Shown here one piece after another: positions 16,840 through 24,483 of a stretch of 64,000 bases of DNA (its first letter is position 1; each line of letters begins with the position of its first letter). The notes under the pieces are model-generated. The model had not been told where the DNA came from. It was given only the letters and a program-made list of their open reading frames with translations, and made no database searches. The stretch spans positions 1 through 64,000 of the forward strand of contig JAHEEE010000002.1 in NCBI GenBank assembly GCA_024640845.1, in the 5' to 3' direction. Both the position numbers and the translations under genes were made by a program. The stretch is from Myxococcales bacterium. GTDB taxonomy: Bacteria; Myxococcota_A; Polyangia; Polyangiales; Houyiibacteriaceae.

Positions 16840-17703
16840 ATGCGCATCGCGAACTTGTACTCTTCGGGGGGAGCCCCCGTGCTCTCACTCGAGTTCTTCA
16901 CGCCGAAGAACGAAGCGGGGCGGCTTGCTCTCTTTCGAGCGATCGAGCGGTTGAAGGCACTACAGCCCGGCTTCGTATCGATCACTTGCGGGGCCGCGGG
17001 CACGACGCGTGAGCGTACCGCGGACCTGGCCATCGAGGTGCAGCGAGAGCTTGGACTGACCGCGATGGCACACTTGGTGTGCACAGGCACGACTCGAGCG
17101 GAGCTCGATGAAACGCTCCATCACATGAAGGACCACGGCATCGAGAACGTCCTCGCCCTTCGAGGGGACCCGCCCCGCGGCGCGACCGGATGGACCCCAG
17201 TGGAAGGAGGCTTCCGCCATGCCAACGAGCTTACCGCGTTCGTGCGCGAACACTTCTCGATGAGCATCGGCGGTGCCTGCTACCCCGAAAAGCACCACGA
17301 AGCTCCAAGCCTCGAGGCCGACATCGACAACCTGAAGAAAAAAGTCGACGCGGGCGCCGAGTTCCTCATCACGCAGCTCTTCTTCGACAACGACGCCTTT
17401 TGGCGCTTCGTCGAAAAGGTCCGCGCGAAGGGAATCGACGTCCCGATTGTCCCGGGGATCATGCCGGTGCTCAATCTCGCGAACCTCCAGCGAATCGCGT
17501 CGCTTTCGCCCGGCACAGCAATTCCGCCCGGCCTTCTCAGGGCCTTCGAAAAGGCGGAGGGCGATGACGAGGCCTCGTTAGAAACGGGCGTCGACTTCGC
17601 CGCCGAGCAATGCCGCGCCCTTCTGGCGAACGGTGCGCCCGGGATTCACTTCTACACGCTGAACCGATCCAAGGCGACGCTACAAACCGTGGCCGCGCTC
17701 TAG
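16840..17703 (+). CDS. metF: Methylenetetrahydrofolate reductase
   Basis: A 287-aa MetF, the FAD-dependent enzyme reducing 5,10-methylene- to 5-methyl-tetrahydrofolate for methionine synthesis. Family landmarks are LSLEFFTPKN at the N terminus (catalytic Glu), SITCGAAGTTRERT, NVLALRGDPP, the IGGACYPEKH segment and FLITQLFFDNDAFW. Length matches the bacterial single-domain form. The ATG at 16840 is chosen because upstream residues lie in the preceding gene. The stop shares the CTAG tetranucleotide with the stop of the convergent amidohydrolase gene. Confidence 0.95.
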   Translation: MRIANLYSSGGAPVLSLEFFTPKNEAGRLALFRAIERLKALQPGFVSITCGAAGTTRERTADLAIEVQRELGLTAMAHLVCTGTTRAELDETLHHMKDHGIENVLALRGDPPRGATGWTPVEGGFRHANELTAFVREHFSMSIGGACYPEKHHEAPSLEADIDNLKKKVDAGAEFLITQLFFDNDAFWRFVEKVRAKGIDVPIVPGIMPVLNLANLQRIASLSPGTAIPPGLLRAFEKAEGDDEASLETGVDFAAEQCRALLANGAPGIHFYTLNRSKATLQTVAAL

Positions 17704-19169
17704 CCCGGAAGGTCTTCGTGGATCTTCAGATACCTCAGAAACTCGCGCCGGCTCTGAGGCCCCAGCTGCCGATACGACGGTCGGCGTAGCGCGGGGTCGG
17801 CATCCATGGCGAGCTTGGCGCTGGCGAAATCGTCCTCCCGAATCGCACAGCGCGTCTCTTCGACATCAACGCCGTAAAGCGCGGCAGCGTTGAGCCCGAG
17901 GATCTTCTCCTTGGCGCGCTCGGTGAGCGCCGGATAGCCGTATATCTCTTGCATGCTCTCGCCGATCTCGAAGGCGCGGAAAGCGCTTATCTGATCCTGT
18001 GGAGCTCCATACCAGATCGAGTCGGTGCCCCAGAGGATTCGATCTTCGCCCAAGTATAGGAGGAGCTTGCCAAGCACGTGGCCAGCCGCTTCGGGATTCG
18101 TCATGAGGAACCGCCATGTGCTGCCGAGCTCGGCATACACGTTGCCCTGCTTGCCAATTCCGTTGTCGAGCACGGCCCGAACGAGCGTGTCTACCCCCTG
18201 TCTGGATGTCGGGTCGTAGGGTCCTTCGGGAACATTCACCTCGAACCCCGAGTGGTACACGAGGAAGCTCACGTCGGGAAACATCGGGGCCACCACGCCG
18301 ATGTCATCGGCCGAAGAAACCGATGGATCCAGCCCGAACTGCGAGAGCCCCTTGTGTGCACAGACGATCTTCACGTCGAGCTCCCGTGCCTTGTCGATGA
18401 ATGGAATGCCAATTGCTTCGTCGTCGAGACGCCAGCCGCCGAACTGTGTATACACCTTCCACGCGGCGATGCGTTGCTCCTCCTTGAGGGCCTGCATCCC
18501 GTCGAGTTGCTCCGGGCCACGGTCGGGAACCACGATGCCGTGGATCAACAGCCTTTCTGAATCCGCCATGCGGTTCACAATCTCTCGCGTTACCGCCGCC
18601 TCCTCGGTTTCGAGAGGGCTGCTCCCCGGGACGGCCGGCACCTGGGAAAGCACGGCTACGGCTGTGTCGCTGTTGACGAAGAGCTCCCGGATGTAATGGT
18701 CCGCATCGAAGCAGTCGACGAAGTCGGGCTCCCCACAGCTGGCCTGAATGAAGCCTCGGAGCGCCCCCTCGAAGCCACCTCCCTCGCGCCACGATCCGTT
18801 GGGGTTCACGTGATGGGTTTGCACGTCGAAGATGAACTCGGCGCCGGTCAACGGTTCGCACGCACCCGCGTCTTGCATCATCCCCGCATCGACATCGAAC
18901 CCGGCATCATCGCCGCCACCGCCCGTGCCGCTGTCGCACCCGTACACCTGATTGATGACCAAGAGCGCGGTCGCCGTGCCCATCGTGCTCGAGACGAAGT
19001 CTCTTCGCGAGACCCCGAGCCGTTTTGCGTTCTCCGCCGTCAGTCGGTGAAACAGCTCGTCCGCCCATCGGTCGCGCGCGGTCGGGGCCGCGGGCTCGAA
19101 CTCGCCATTCGACCCCGTCCGAAACGGAACTGGCGACTCGACGGGAAGCTCGGAATCGCTCTTCTTCAC
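17700..19169 (-). CDS. Tat-exported amidohydrolase-family lipoprotein
   Basis: A 489-aa amidohydrolase-2-like metal hydrolase. A soluble N-terminal extension precedes a twin-arginine motif (SRRDF) and a hydrophobic stretch ending in VYGC, so it looks like a Tat substrate, perhaps lipidated at that Cys. A Gly/Asp linker leads into the barrel, which begins FDVQTHHVNP. Later elements include VCAHKGLS, LVYHSGFEV and ILWGTDSIWYG, consistent with metal-binding positions. The substrate is unknown. A GTG at 19169 gives the better N terminus; an earlier GTG at 19220 would run into a hexamer repeat. A second SRREF motif near the C terminus is unexplained. Confidence 0.78.
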   Translation of the reverse strand: MKKSDSELPVESPVPFRTGSNGEFEPAAPTARDRWADELFHRLTAENAKRLGVSRRDFVSSTMGTATALLVINQVYGCDSGTGGGGDDAGFDVDAGMMQDAGACEPLTGAEFIFDVQTHHVNPNGSWREGGGFEGALRGFIQASCGEPDFVDCFDADHYIRELFVNSDTAVAVLSQVPAVPGSSPLETEEAAVTREIVNRMADSERLLIHGIVVPDRGPEQLDGMQALKEEQRIAAWKVYTQFGGWRLDDEAIGIPFIDKARELDVKIVCAHKGLSQFGLDPSVSSADDIGVVAPMFPDVSFLVYHSGFEVNVPEGPYDPTSRQGVDTLVRAVLDNGIGKQGNVYAELGSTWRFLMTNPEAAGHVLGKLLLYLGEDRILWGTDSIWYGAPQDQISAFRAFEIGESMQEIYGYPALTERAKEKILGLNAAALYGVDVEETRCAIREDDFASAKLAMDADPALRRPSYRQLGPQSRREFLRYLKIHEDLPG

Positions 19170-19191
19170 TTGGAGAGTGTAACAGATCACC

Positions 19192-19233
19192 GTCACTGAC
19201 ACTGTCGCTGACGCTGGCACTGCGCCCGGCGCT
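19192..19233. repeat. Imperfect hexamer repeat (GNCRCT)n
   Basis: Five consecutive 6-base units of the form G-N-C-R-C-T occupy 19192-19221, followed by two decayed units. The tract lies between the amidohydrolase and the small membrane protein gene. Related tracts occur at 19628-19639 (opposite orientation) and 37129-37198. Confidence 0.6.
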
Positions 19234-19235
19234 GT

Positions 19236-19604
19236 CTACACCCCCCGAAAGATCGCCATCGAGACGCCCGCGGCCATCAGGAGCAAGCCCAAGCAGATGA
19301 TCACAAACCCGAGTCCGCCCGCGTAGCACCAGGCCATCACACTGTTTCGCTCTTCTGAAGTGAGCCGGGAGTTGTAGCGAAGCGGTCGCCAGAACCAACC
19401 TTGCGGGAGCTCTCCCCGCGGGTGAAGCACCTGGTAGAGTCGAACGTGGTAGATGAAGCCCGTCGGAAGACCGAGGAGAAAGCCCGCCGCCGTGATCCAG
19501 ACGCCACCGTAGTAGAGCGTTTCCCAGGGAGTGAGCCAAACGCCGCTCAGCAAGCACATCACAGCGGTGACGGCGGCGACGATCCCGAGCTCACGCATGA
19601 ACAC
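19236..19604 (-). CDS. Hypothetical small membrane protein
   Basis: A 122-aa membrane protein with about three hydrophobic helices (roughly residues 6-24, 32-50 and 92-115). A conserved-looking loop, YHVRLYQVLHPRGELPQGWF, sits between helices 2 and 3. I do not recognise a family. Two adjacent Met codons (residues 1 and 3) can serve as start. It precedes the amidohydrolase gene on the same strand, separated by the hexamer repeat. Confidence 0.6.
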   Translation of the reverse strand: MFMRELGIVAAVTAVMCLLSGVWLTPWETLYYGGVWITAAGFLLGLPTGFIYHVRLYQVLHPRGELPQGWFWRPLRYNSRLTSEERNSVMAWCYAGGLGFVIICLGLLLMAAGVSMAIFRGV

Positions 19605-19648
19605 AGGGTAGCCGCCGGGTGCGCGCCAGTGCCAGCGTCATCGTGAGG

Positions 19649-21802
19649 CTATCTGCAGTCCTCGTACCTGAGGCTCTCCCACCCTCGGATGTCGTCTCGA
19701 TCCTCGCCGCGCGAGTACACGGCGGGACTTCCAATCGGGGCGTCGACAGTGATTCGTTGTCCGCCTTGGACGGACTCGCCTGTCCACACGTTGTACCAAG
19801 TGCCCGCGGGGAAATACATGGAGCGAGTGGTCGTGCCTTGCTCGACGACCGGAGCGACGAGCAGGGCTTCGCCGATCATGAACTGGTCGCTGATGTCCCA
19901 AGTGTCACGGTCTTCCGGAAATACCAGCATCAAGTGCCGGAGGAGCGGCTTGCCGCTCTCGACGGCCTCGTCGGCCAGCGCCATGAAGTCGTCTGCGAGT
20001 GCGCAGTGCACGAACGTGAACTTACGGAAGTGCGCCGTGGTCTCTTCGTCTTCATTCCAGTTCCAGTTCTCGTCCTTGCGCGCGCCCTGATGGGTCCGCA
20101 TCACCGGAGCAAAGGCACCGAGCTCCGTCCAGCGTTGGTAGAGCTCTTTGGTGCTCGGCTCCCCGCCGACGGAGAAACCCGCAATGTCGAGCGAAACGAA
20201 CGGCTGCCCCGCGAGGCCTAGGTTCAGGAGCGCCGGGACGACTGTCGGGAGCCCGTCGAGCTCGCCCCAATCGGTCTGCTGGTCGCCCACCCAGTGGATC
20301 TGCGCCACGCCTTGCACACCGGTAAAACCGGAGCGCGCGAACGAAACCCAATCCCCATCGGGACGCGCTTGCTCGAGCGCGGCACGGTTGGCGCGATGCC
20401 AACTCACAGGAAACGTGTTGCGACGTTCGTCGGGAATGCTTCCGTCTGCGTGCACGGAGTCGAAAGGAATGTACTCGCCGAAATCAGCCATCCAGCCATC
20501 GACATCGTATTCGGTCACGATTCCTGCCAACGCATCCCGGATGAACTCCGAAGTCTCCGACCTGGAGAAGTCTGGATGCGCGGAGCGTTGGGGGATGTTG
20601 GCCACCTCGGGATCGCTGTAGACTTCCTGGTCCTCGTTCTTCACGAGTAGCCCCGCCTGTGCCATCGCGTTGAAGCGGTCCGCAAACCGCGCGGGCTCCT
20701 CGGCCTCGGTCACGCTGTCCGGGTCGACGATGAACGGGTTCACGTACACCAAGAACTTGTAGCCGCGATCGTGGAAGTCCGAGACCAAGCCTTTGAAATT
20801 GGGGTAGCAGACATCGTCCGGCCCACTGCACGTTTCTTTCGGGGACCAGAGGTACTGGACGCCAAAGCCGCCCTCGAAATTTGGTCGAATGCCCGTCCAG
20901 TCTTGCACCCAGAACGCCGACGCAGGGACCCCGGCGGATTCGAGCTCATTCGCCTCGGCAACGACAGCGTCTGTACCGCCCTGTGACGCCAGCCACAAAT
21001 GGTACGCCCAACTCGGGGGCTTCGTTGGTCGGCCCACGAGGTCGCCAAGCTCCCGAATGACGTCGAGAGGCGTCGGGCCGTGGAAGACGCGCCACCGAAC
21101 GGTGCCGCCGCTGATCACCTCGAACCAGGCGATGTCGTCGTCGCTGGAGCAAAGGTCGACGTTGAGGCGAGCCTTCGTATCGAAGAGCGTTCCGAATCCG
21201 CGCGCGTCGATATAGTAGGGCATCGGGAAGTACGTGGTGTGCTTGTCCCCTGCGTTCGGAAGCCCACTGCCATCTCGACCGACGCCCTGCTCGTTGACGA
21301 ACAATGGGAACGCCTCGCCGCGTTGGTTCGTCGCGTTGTACTGCATACCGAACCCGTGGAACGTCCCGCCTTCGTCGCACCGAACGCCGATGGCCATCGA
21401 ATCCGCTGCCGCGCCGGAGACCTCGAGCTGAAACTCGCTCACGTCGTCGCTGACTGCAACGGCGGTAAGCGTCGCGCTGCGCGTCGCGCTTGCGTACTCG
21501 ACCGTTGCCGTCGTGCCGCCGTTGACGATCGAGCGCACGGAGAGAGGGTCGCTCTTCTCGTTCGTGCGCCTGATGATCTTAGTGCCGATGTTGCCCGCAG
21601 TATCGATGAATGTCCGCGCCACCGGACCGGTCCCCGCAAGCGCGAAGAGAGTCTTTTCATTCACGATGACTTCGACGGTTCCGTCCTCGGAGGCCACGAT
21701 TTGAGCGTTGCCCCCGCTTGCAGGCGAGCTCGCGTCGCTGCCACAGCCGGCCGCCGCCAACGCCAGCGCGAGCCAGATTTCAATAAGCCGATTCCGCACC
21801 AT
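19649..21802 (-). CDS. GH31 lipoprotein, sulfoquinovosidase-like branch
   Basis: A 717-aa GH31 enzyme with lipoprotein signal (AAAGC, Cys20). The nucleophile is D440 in DGWMADFGEY and the acid/base is D507 in WVGDQQTDW. The ADFGEY and GDQ forms and the 67-residue spacing match what I recall for E. coli YihQ (D405/D472), so it belongs near the sulfoquinovosidase-like branch rather than classic alpha-glucosidases. The segment RGEAFPLFVNEQGVGR also fits. However, the Arg of the expected R-x-x-W sulfonate-recognition motif appears to be Gln (Q316-Y-L-W319). A short CSGPDDVC insertion follows. The substrate may therefore be a different alpha-glycoside. Confidence 0.85.
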   Translation of the reverse strand: MVRNRLIEIWLALALAAAGCGSDASSPASGGNAQIVASEDGTVEVIVNEKTLFALAGTGPVARTFIDTAGNIGTKIIRRTNEKSDPLSVRSIVNGGTTATVEYASATRSATLTAVAVSDDVSEFQLEVSGAAADSMAIGVRCDEGGTFHGFGMQYNATNQRGEAFPLFVNEQGVGRDGSGLPNAGDKHTTYFPMPYYIDARGFGTLFDTKARLNVDLCSSDDDIAWFEVISGGTVRWRVFHGPTPLDVIRELGDLVGRPTKPPSWAYHLWLASQGGTDAVVAEANELESAGVPASAFWVQDWTGIRPNFEGGFGVQYLWSPKETCSGPDDVCYPNFKGLVSDFHDRGYKFLVYVNPFIVDPDSVTEAEEPARFADRFNAMAQAGLLVKNEDQEVYSDPEVANIPQRSAHPDFSRSETSEFIRDALAGIVTEYDVDGWMADFGEYIPFDSVHADGSIPDERRNTFPVSWHRANRAALEQARPDGDWVSFARSGFTGVQGVAQIHWVGDQQTDWGELDGLPTVVPALLNLGLAGQPFVSLDIAGFSVGGEPSTKELYQRWTELGAFAPVMRTHQGARKDENWNWNEDEETTAHFRKFTFVHCALADDFMALADEAVESGKPLLRHLMLVFPEDRDTWDISDQFMIGEALLVAPVVEQGTTTRSMYFPAGTWYNVWTGESVQGGQRITVDAPIGSPAVYSRGEDRDDIRGWESLRYEDCR

Positions 21803-21876
21803 CGATCCGCTCCTCTCAAGCTATGGCACGATGATTCAGGCTCTAGGCCCATTTCGCAAGCGGACGGCGGAATCGC

Positions 21877-22953
21877 CTAAGGCAGGGACGAAATCGAGAT
21901 GCGGCCCCACTTTGGCTCGGTGAGGCTCCCGATGTAGAGCCAATCCCCGCTTTGCTCTGCGCTGGTCGACTTCGAAAACTCGACGCCGTCTGCGTCCTGC
22001 AGGTTGTGGACGATTTTTCCATCCGAATCGAGGCCGAGCACGAAAGGATGCCGTTTCGGTTTCGGCTGGAGCGAGGCCGGAATGCGATAGATCAAACGGC
22101 GTAGCCAGGGCACCGGCCCCGCTTTGTCGAGCAGCTCGTTGCGCGGCGCGTAGATCGCCAGCCAGTATACGCCGTCTGCCCCCGTCGAAATGCCATCAGG
22201 AAACCCCGGGAGGTTGTCGACGAACGTCTCGACGACTCCAGCTCGGGGGCCGCGGACGAACACGCGCTTGGTTCGATAGCGCATCGTCTCGTTCACGAGA
22301 ACGTAGGAATCGTCTGGCGCGACCGCGACACCGTTTGCGAAATAGAGATCGGAAAGAACGGTCGAGCACTCGCCTGATGCGATGTCGTACTTGAGCAATC
22401 GCCCGTTTGGAAGGCTCTCGAGCACCTCGTTCATGACGTGATGGTGGTCCCATTTGACGGAGGCGTCGGAAAACCACGCGACGTTCTCGGAGTCGACGTC
22501 CACATCGTCGGTGAACCCGAGCGCCTGGCCGTCGACTTCGGTGCAAAGCACGGTGATCTCGCCGCCAGCGTCGATGGACAAGAGCCCTTTCACCGCGTCG
22601 GCGACGATGAGGTTGCCGTCGTTGTCGAAGTCGAGGCCAAGAGGCCGCCCGCCCGTGTCTGCAAACACCGTCGGGTTGGTTCCATCGGCGTCGTACCGAA
22701 GAATCTGCCCTTGCTCCACCCCGACGTAGGGGCGTCCTTCGGCATCGACTGCCACATCCTCGGGGCCGCTCGTACCCGGCGTCGCGAAGAGCTCCATCCC
22801 TTGAAGCACGCGATTCTCGGCGAAATCGCCTTCGAACGGTGGGACGGGTGGTGGATCCCAATCGCTCGGCTCGATCGGCACCGGCCAAAGGAACAGGTAC
22901 AGCGCGAGTACGACGAGGACGCTGACCATCCAGAAGGCGATTCGTTTGGCCAC
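21877..22953 (-). CDS. Membrane-anchored SMP-30/APMAP-like beta-propeller protein
   Basis: A 358-aa protein with one N-terminal membrane segment (about residues 6-23) and a six-bladed propeller of the SMP-30/strictosidine-synthase-like type, most like eukaryotic APMAP. Diagnostic blocks are GPEDVAVDAEGRPYVG, GRPLGLDFDNDGNLIVAD, FTDDVDVDSENVAWFSDAS, FANGVAVAPDDSYVLVNE and GFPDGISTGADGVYWLA. Family members are lactonase or arylesterase-like hydrolases dependent on calcium; activity here is unproven. The start is a GTG at 22953 preceded by gggaggg. The NTF2-like gene ends 2 bases upstream, so the two form an operon. Confidence 0.82.
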   Translation of the reverse strand: MAKRIAFWMVSVLVVLALYLFLWPVPIEPSDWDPPPVPPFEGDFAENRVLQGMELFATPGTSGPEDVAVDAEGRPYVGVEQGQILRYDADGTNPTVFADTGGRPLGLDFDNDGNLIVADAVKGLLSIDAGGEITVLCTEVDGQALGFTDDVDVDSENVAWFSDASVKWDHHHVMNEVLESLPNGRLLKYDIASGECSTVLSDLYFANGVAVAPDDSYVLVNETMRYRTKRVFVRGPRAGVVETFVDNLPGFPDGISTGADGVYWLAIYAPRNELLDKAGPVPWLRRLIYRIPASLQPKPKRHPFVLGLDSDGKIVHNLQDADGVEFSKSTSAEQSGDWLYIGSLTEPKWGRISISSLP

Positions 22954-22955
22954 GT

Positions 22956-23810
22956 TCAACCCTCCCAGAACCAGCGAAGCCGGGTGACGCGCTTCGTGGT
23001 GGGCTCGAGCTCCGCCACGAATCCAGCCTCGCGAACGCGGGCTCCCCACTCGATCGACGCGAGGCCCGAGACCGTTCGACCGGACGCCAACATGTCGCTG
23101 ACCTCCAGCGCAGTGCATCCCTCGAAAAACTCGCTCGCCGAAGCCGACGCCCCGCCGGGAAGCTCGACCGTGGCGCCCGTCGCGAAACACTCGCGCCCGT
23201 CGCCGCCAACTTCTGACGCGAGCCGTTCGACGAGCGCCTTCCCCTCGCGGCCCACGCCTTGCTGGGAGGCCTTGAAATAGCCCATCAGCCATTTCACACC
23301 GAACGCGCGCAACATGCTCCAGTTCATCACCGCGATGGTGCGAGCGCCAAGGAGACCCTCTGCCATCAGCATGCGGCTCATCCGGTTGAGCTCCCAGTGA
23401 GCCTGCATCCCTCGGATCGCGAGCCCGTCCCCACGTGGAACGATCTCGTAGAGCAGGTTTGCCGGAACCTTCATTTTGAGCCCGGTGCTGAGGTTGGTGG
23501 TGTGAATGTCGACTGCGCGAAACACGTGCATGTCGGAGACGATGTCCCGTCGCGCCACCATCTCGATGCCGCTCGGAGCGATGAACGCTTCGTAGAAGCG
23601 GCCGAGCTCGTCGCCCATCCGGCCAGGCCTGCGTCCTTTGTGAGACGCCGGAGTCCCGACAGGATCCTCCAAGACCGCGTCGTCTGCGTAAAGCGCCAGC
23701 CAAGCATCCTTGTCGTGTCGACCCGCTATTTCGGGAGAAGCTTTTGCGGTTCGAAGCAGTGCTTCACGTGTGGGCGCCGTTGAGGAAGCTCGAAGCGTGG
23801 GCTCAACCAT
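22956..23810 (-). CDS. NTF2-like/SnoaL-type protein
   Basis: A 284-aa cytoplasmic protein. The N-terminal third has an NTF2-like (ketosteroid-isomerase/SnoaL) pattern: GRHDKDAWLALYADDAVLEDPVG, then GRFYEAFIAPSGIEM and RDIVSDMHVFRAVDI. The remaining half, with HWELNRMSRMLMAEG, appears to hold a second, degenerate NTF2-like unit. Enzyme activity or ligand binding is unknown. ATG at 23810 is preferred to a GTG six codons earlier. It is the first gene of a pair with the SMP-30-like protein, hinting at a shared steroid- or lipid-like substrate. Confidence 0.7.
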   Translation of the reverse strand: MVEPTLRASSTAPTREALLRTAKASPEIAGRHDKDAWLALYADDAVLEDPVGTPASHKGRRPGRMGDELGRFYEAFIAPSGIEMVARRDIVSDMHVFRAVDIHTTNLSTGLKMKVPANLLYEIVPRGDGLAIRGMQAHWELNRMSRMLMAEGLLGARTIAVMNWSMLRAFGVKWLMGYFKASQQGVGREGKALVERLASEVGGDGRECFATGATVELPGGASASASEFFEGCTALEVSDMLASGRTVSGLASIEWGARVREAGFVAELEPTTKRVTRLRWFWEG

Positions 23811-23841
23811 GGTCGGCGGTTCTACCACACCGAACGCCCGT

Positions 23842-24483
23842 CTACTGCTCTTTTTCGGAAGCCCCAGAGGTCTCTTCGGGCGGCGGCACTACCTTGGGGG
23901 GCGCCGCCTGGTTGATGAGCCCCATGACCGTGACGGCCAACAAATCCTCGTCGGGTCGTCCGAGCGGGCAAAGCTCCTTGCCGAGGTATTCGCATGCTTG
24001 TGCCCGGGCCTTGTCCGCGTCTTCGACGTACTTGCCCTCGCGCGTGTACCACTCGCCGCTTTTCGTTCGGGCCAGCAGGCCGTTCGGATAAGACCATTCC
24101 CCGAGTGGGCTCCTCGCCCGCGCCCCGCTCGGATAGAGCCACTCCCCATTGCGCCGCTTGGCAACCTGACCGTTCGGGTGATTGAGCTCGAGATAGTTCC
24201 GCGTGATCAGCCGCCCGTTCGACCAGGTCGTCGTCGGCTGGCGGGTGACGCGATACCCCACGTACGGGGCGCACACCTCGCGGCGGAGCTGCGACAAATC
24301 GCGGCTCTCTTGCTTGTCGAGCCCGCGCTTGTATCGCCCGCGTTCTTCATCGAGCCGCGCGAGGAAGTCCATAATCGTGAGCTCTTCGCATGTTGGTGAG
24401 GCCGTCAAGGTCCGCTGAGCTTCGCCGGGCAACACCCACAGGAGCGTTGCGACTGCAGCCAGCGCCGGCCAGACCCTATTCAT
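23842..24483 (-). CDS. Secreted protein with YPNG-type repeats
   Basis: A 213-aa exported protein with a signal peptide (MNRVWPALAAVATLLWVLPG). The middle holds four short repeats built on an aromatic or His residue plus (S/P)(N/S)G: WSNGRL, HPNGQV, YPSGAR and YPNGLL, alternating with GEW. They recall MORN/YwqK-like beta-hairpin repeats. The function is unknown. Its ATG at 24483 overlaps the 3' end of the polyphosphate kinase gene by 8 bases, so the two are translationally coupled. An earlier Met at 24495 is possible. Confidence 0.7.
   Translation of the reverse strand: MNRVWPALAAVATLLWVLPGEAQRTLTASPTCEELTIMDFLARLDEERGRYKRGLDKQESRDLSQLRREVCAPYVGYRVTRQPTTTWSNGRLITRNYLELNHPNGQVAKRRNGEWLYPSGARARSPLGEWSYPNGLLARTKSGEWYTREGKYVEDADKARAQACEYLGKELCPLGRPDEDLLAVTVMGLINQAAPPKVVPPPEETSGASEKEQ

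Noticed and set aside
22954-23703. Long upstream extension of the SMP-30-like frame
   Set aside because: It overlaps the NTF2-like gene in another frame, and a GTG with a strong ribosome site lies exactly after that gene's stop.
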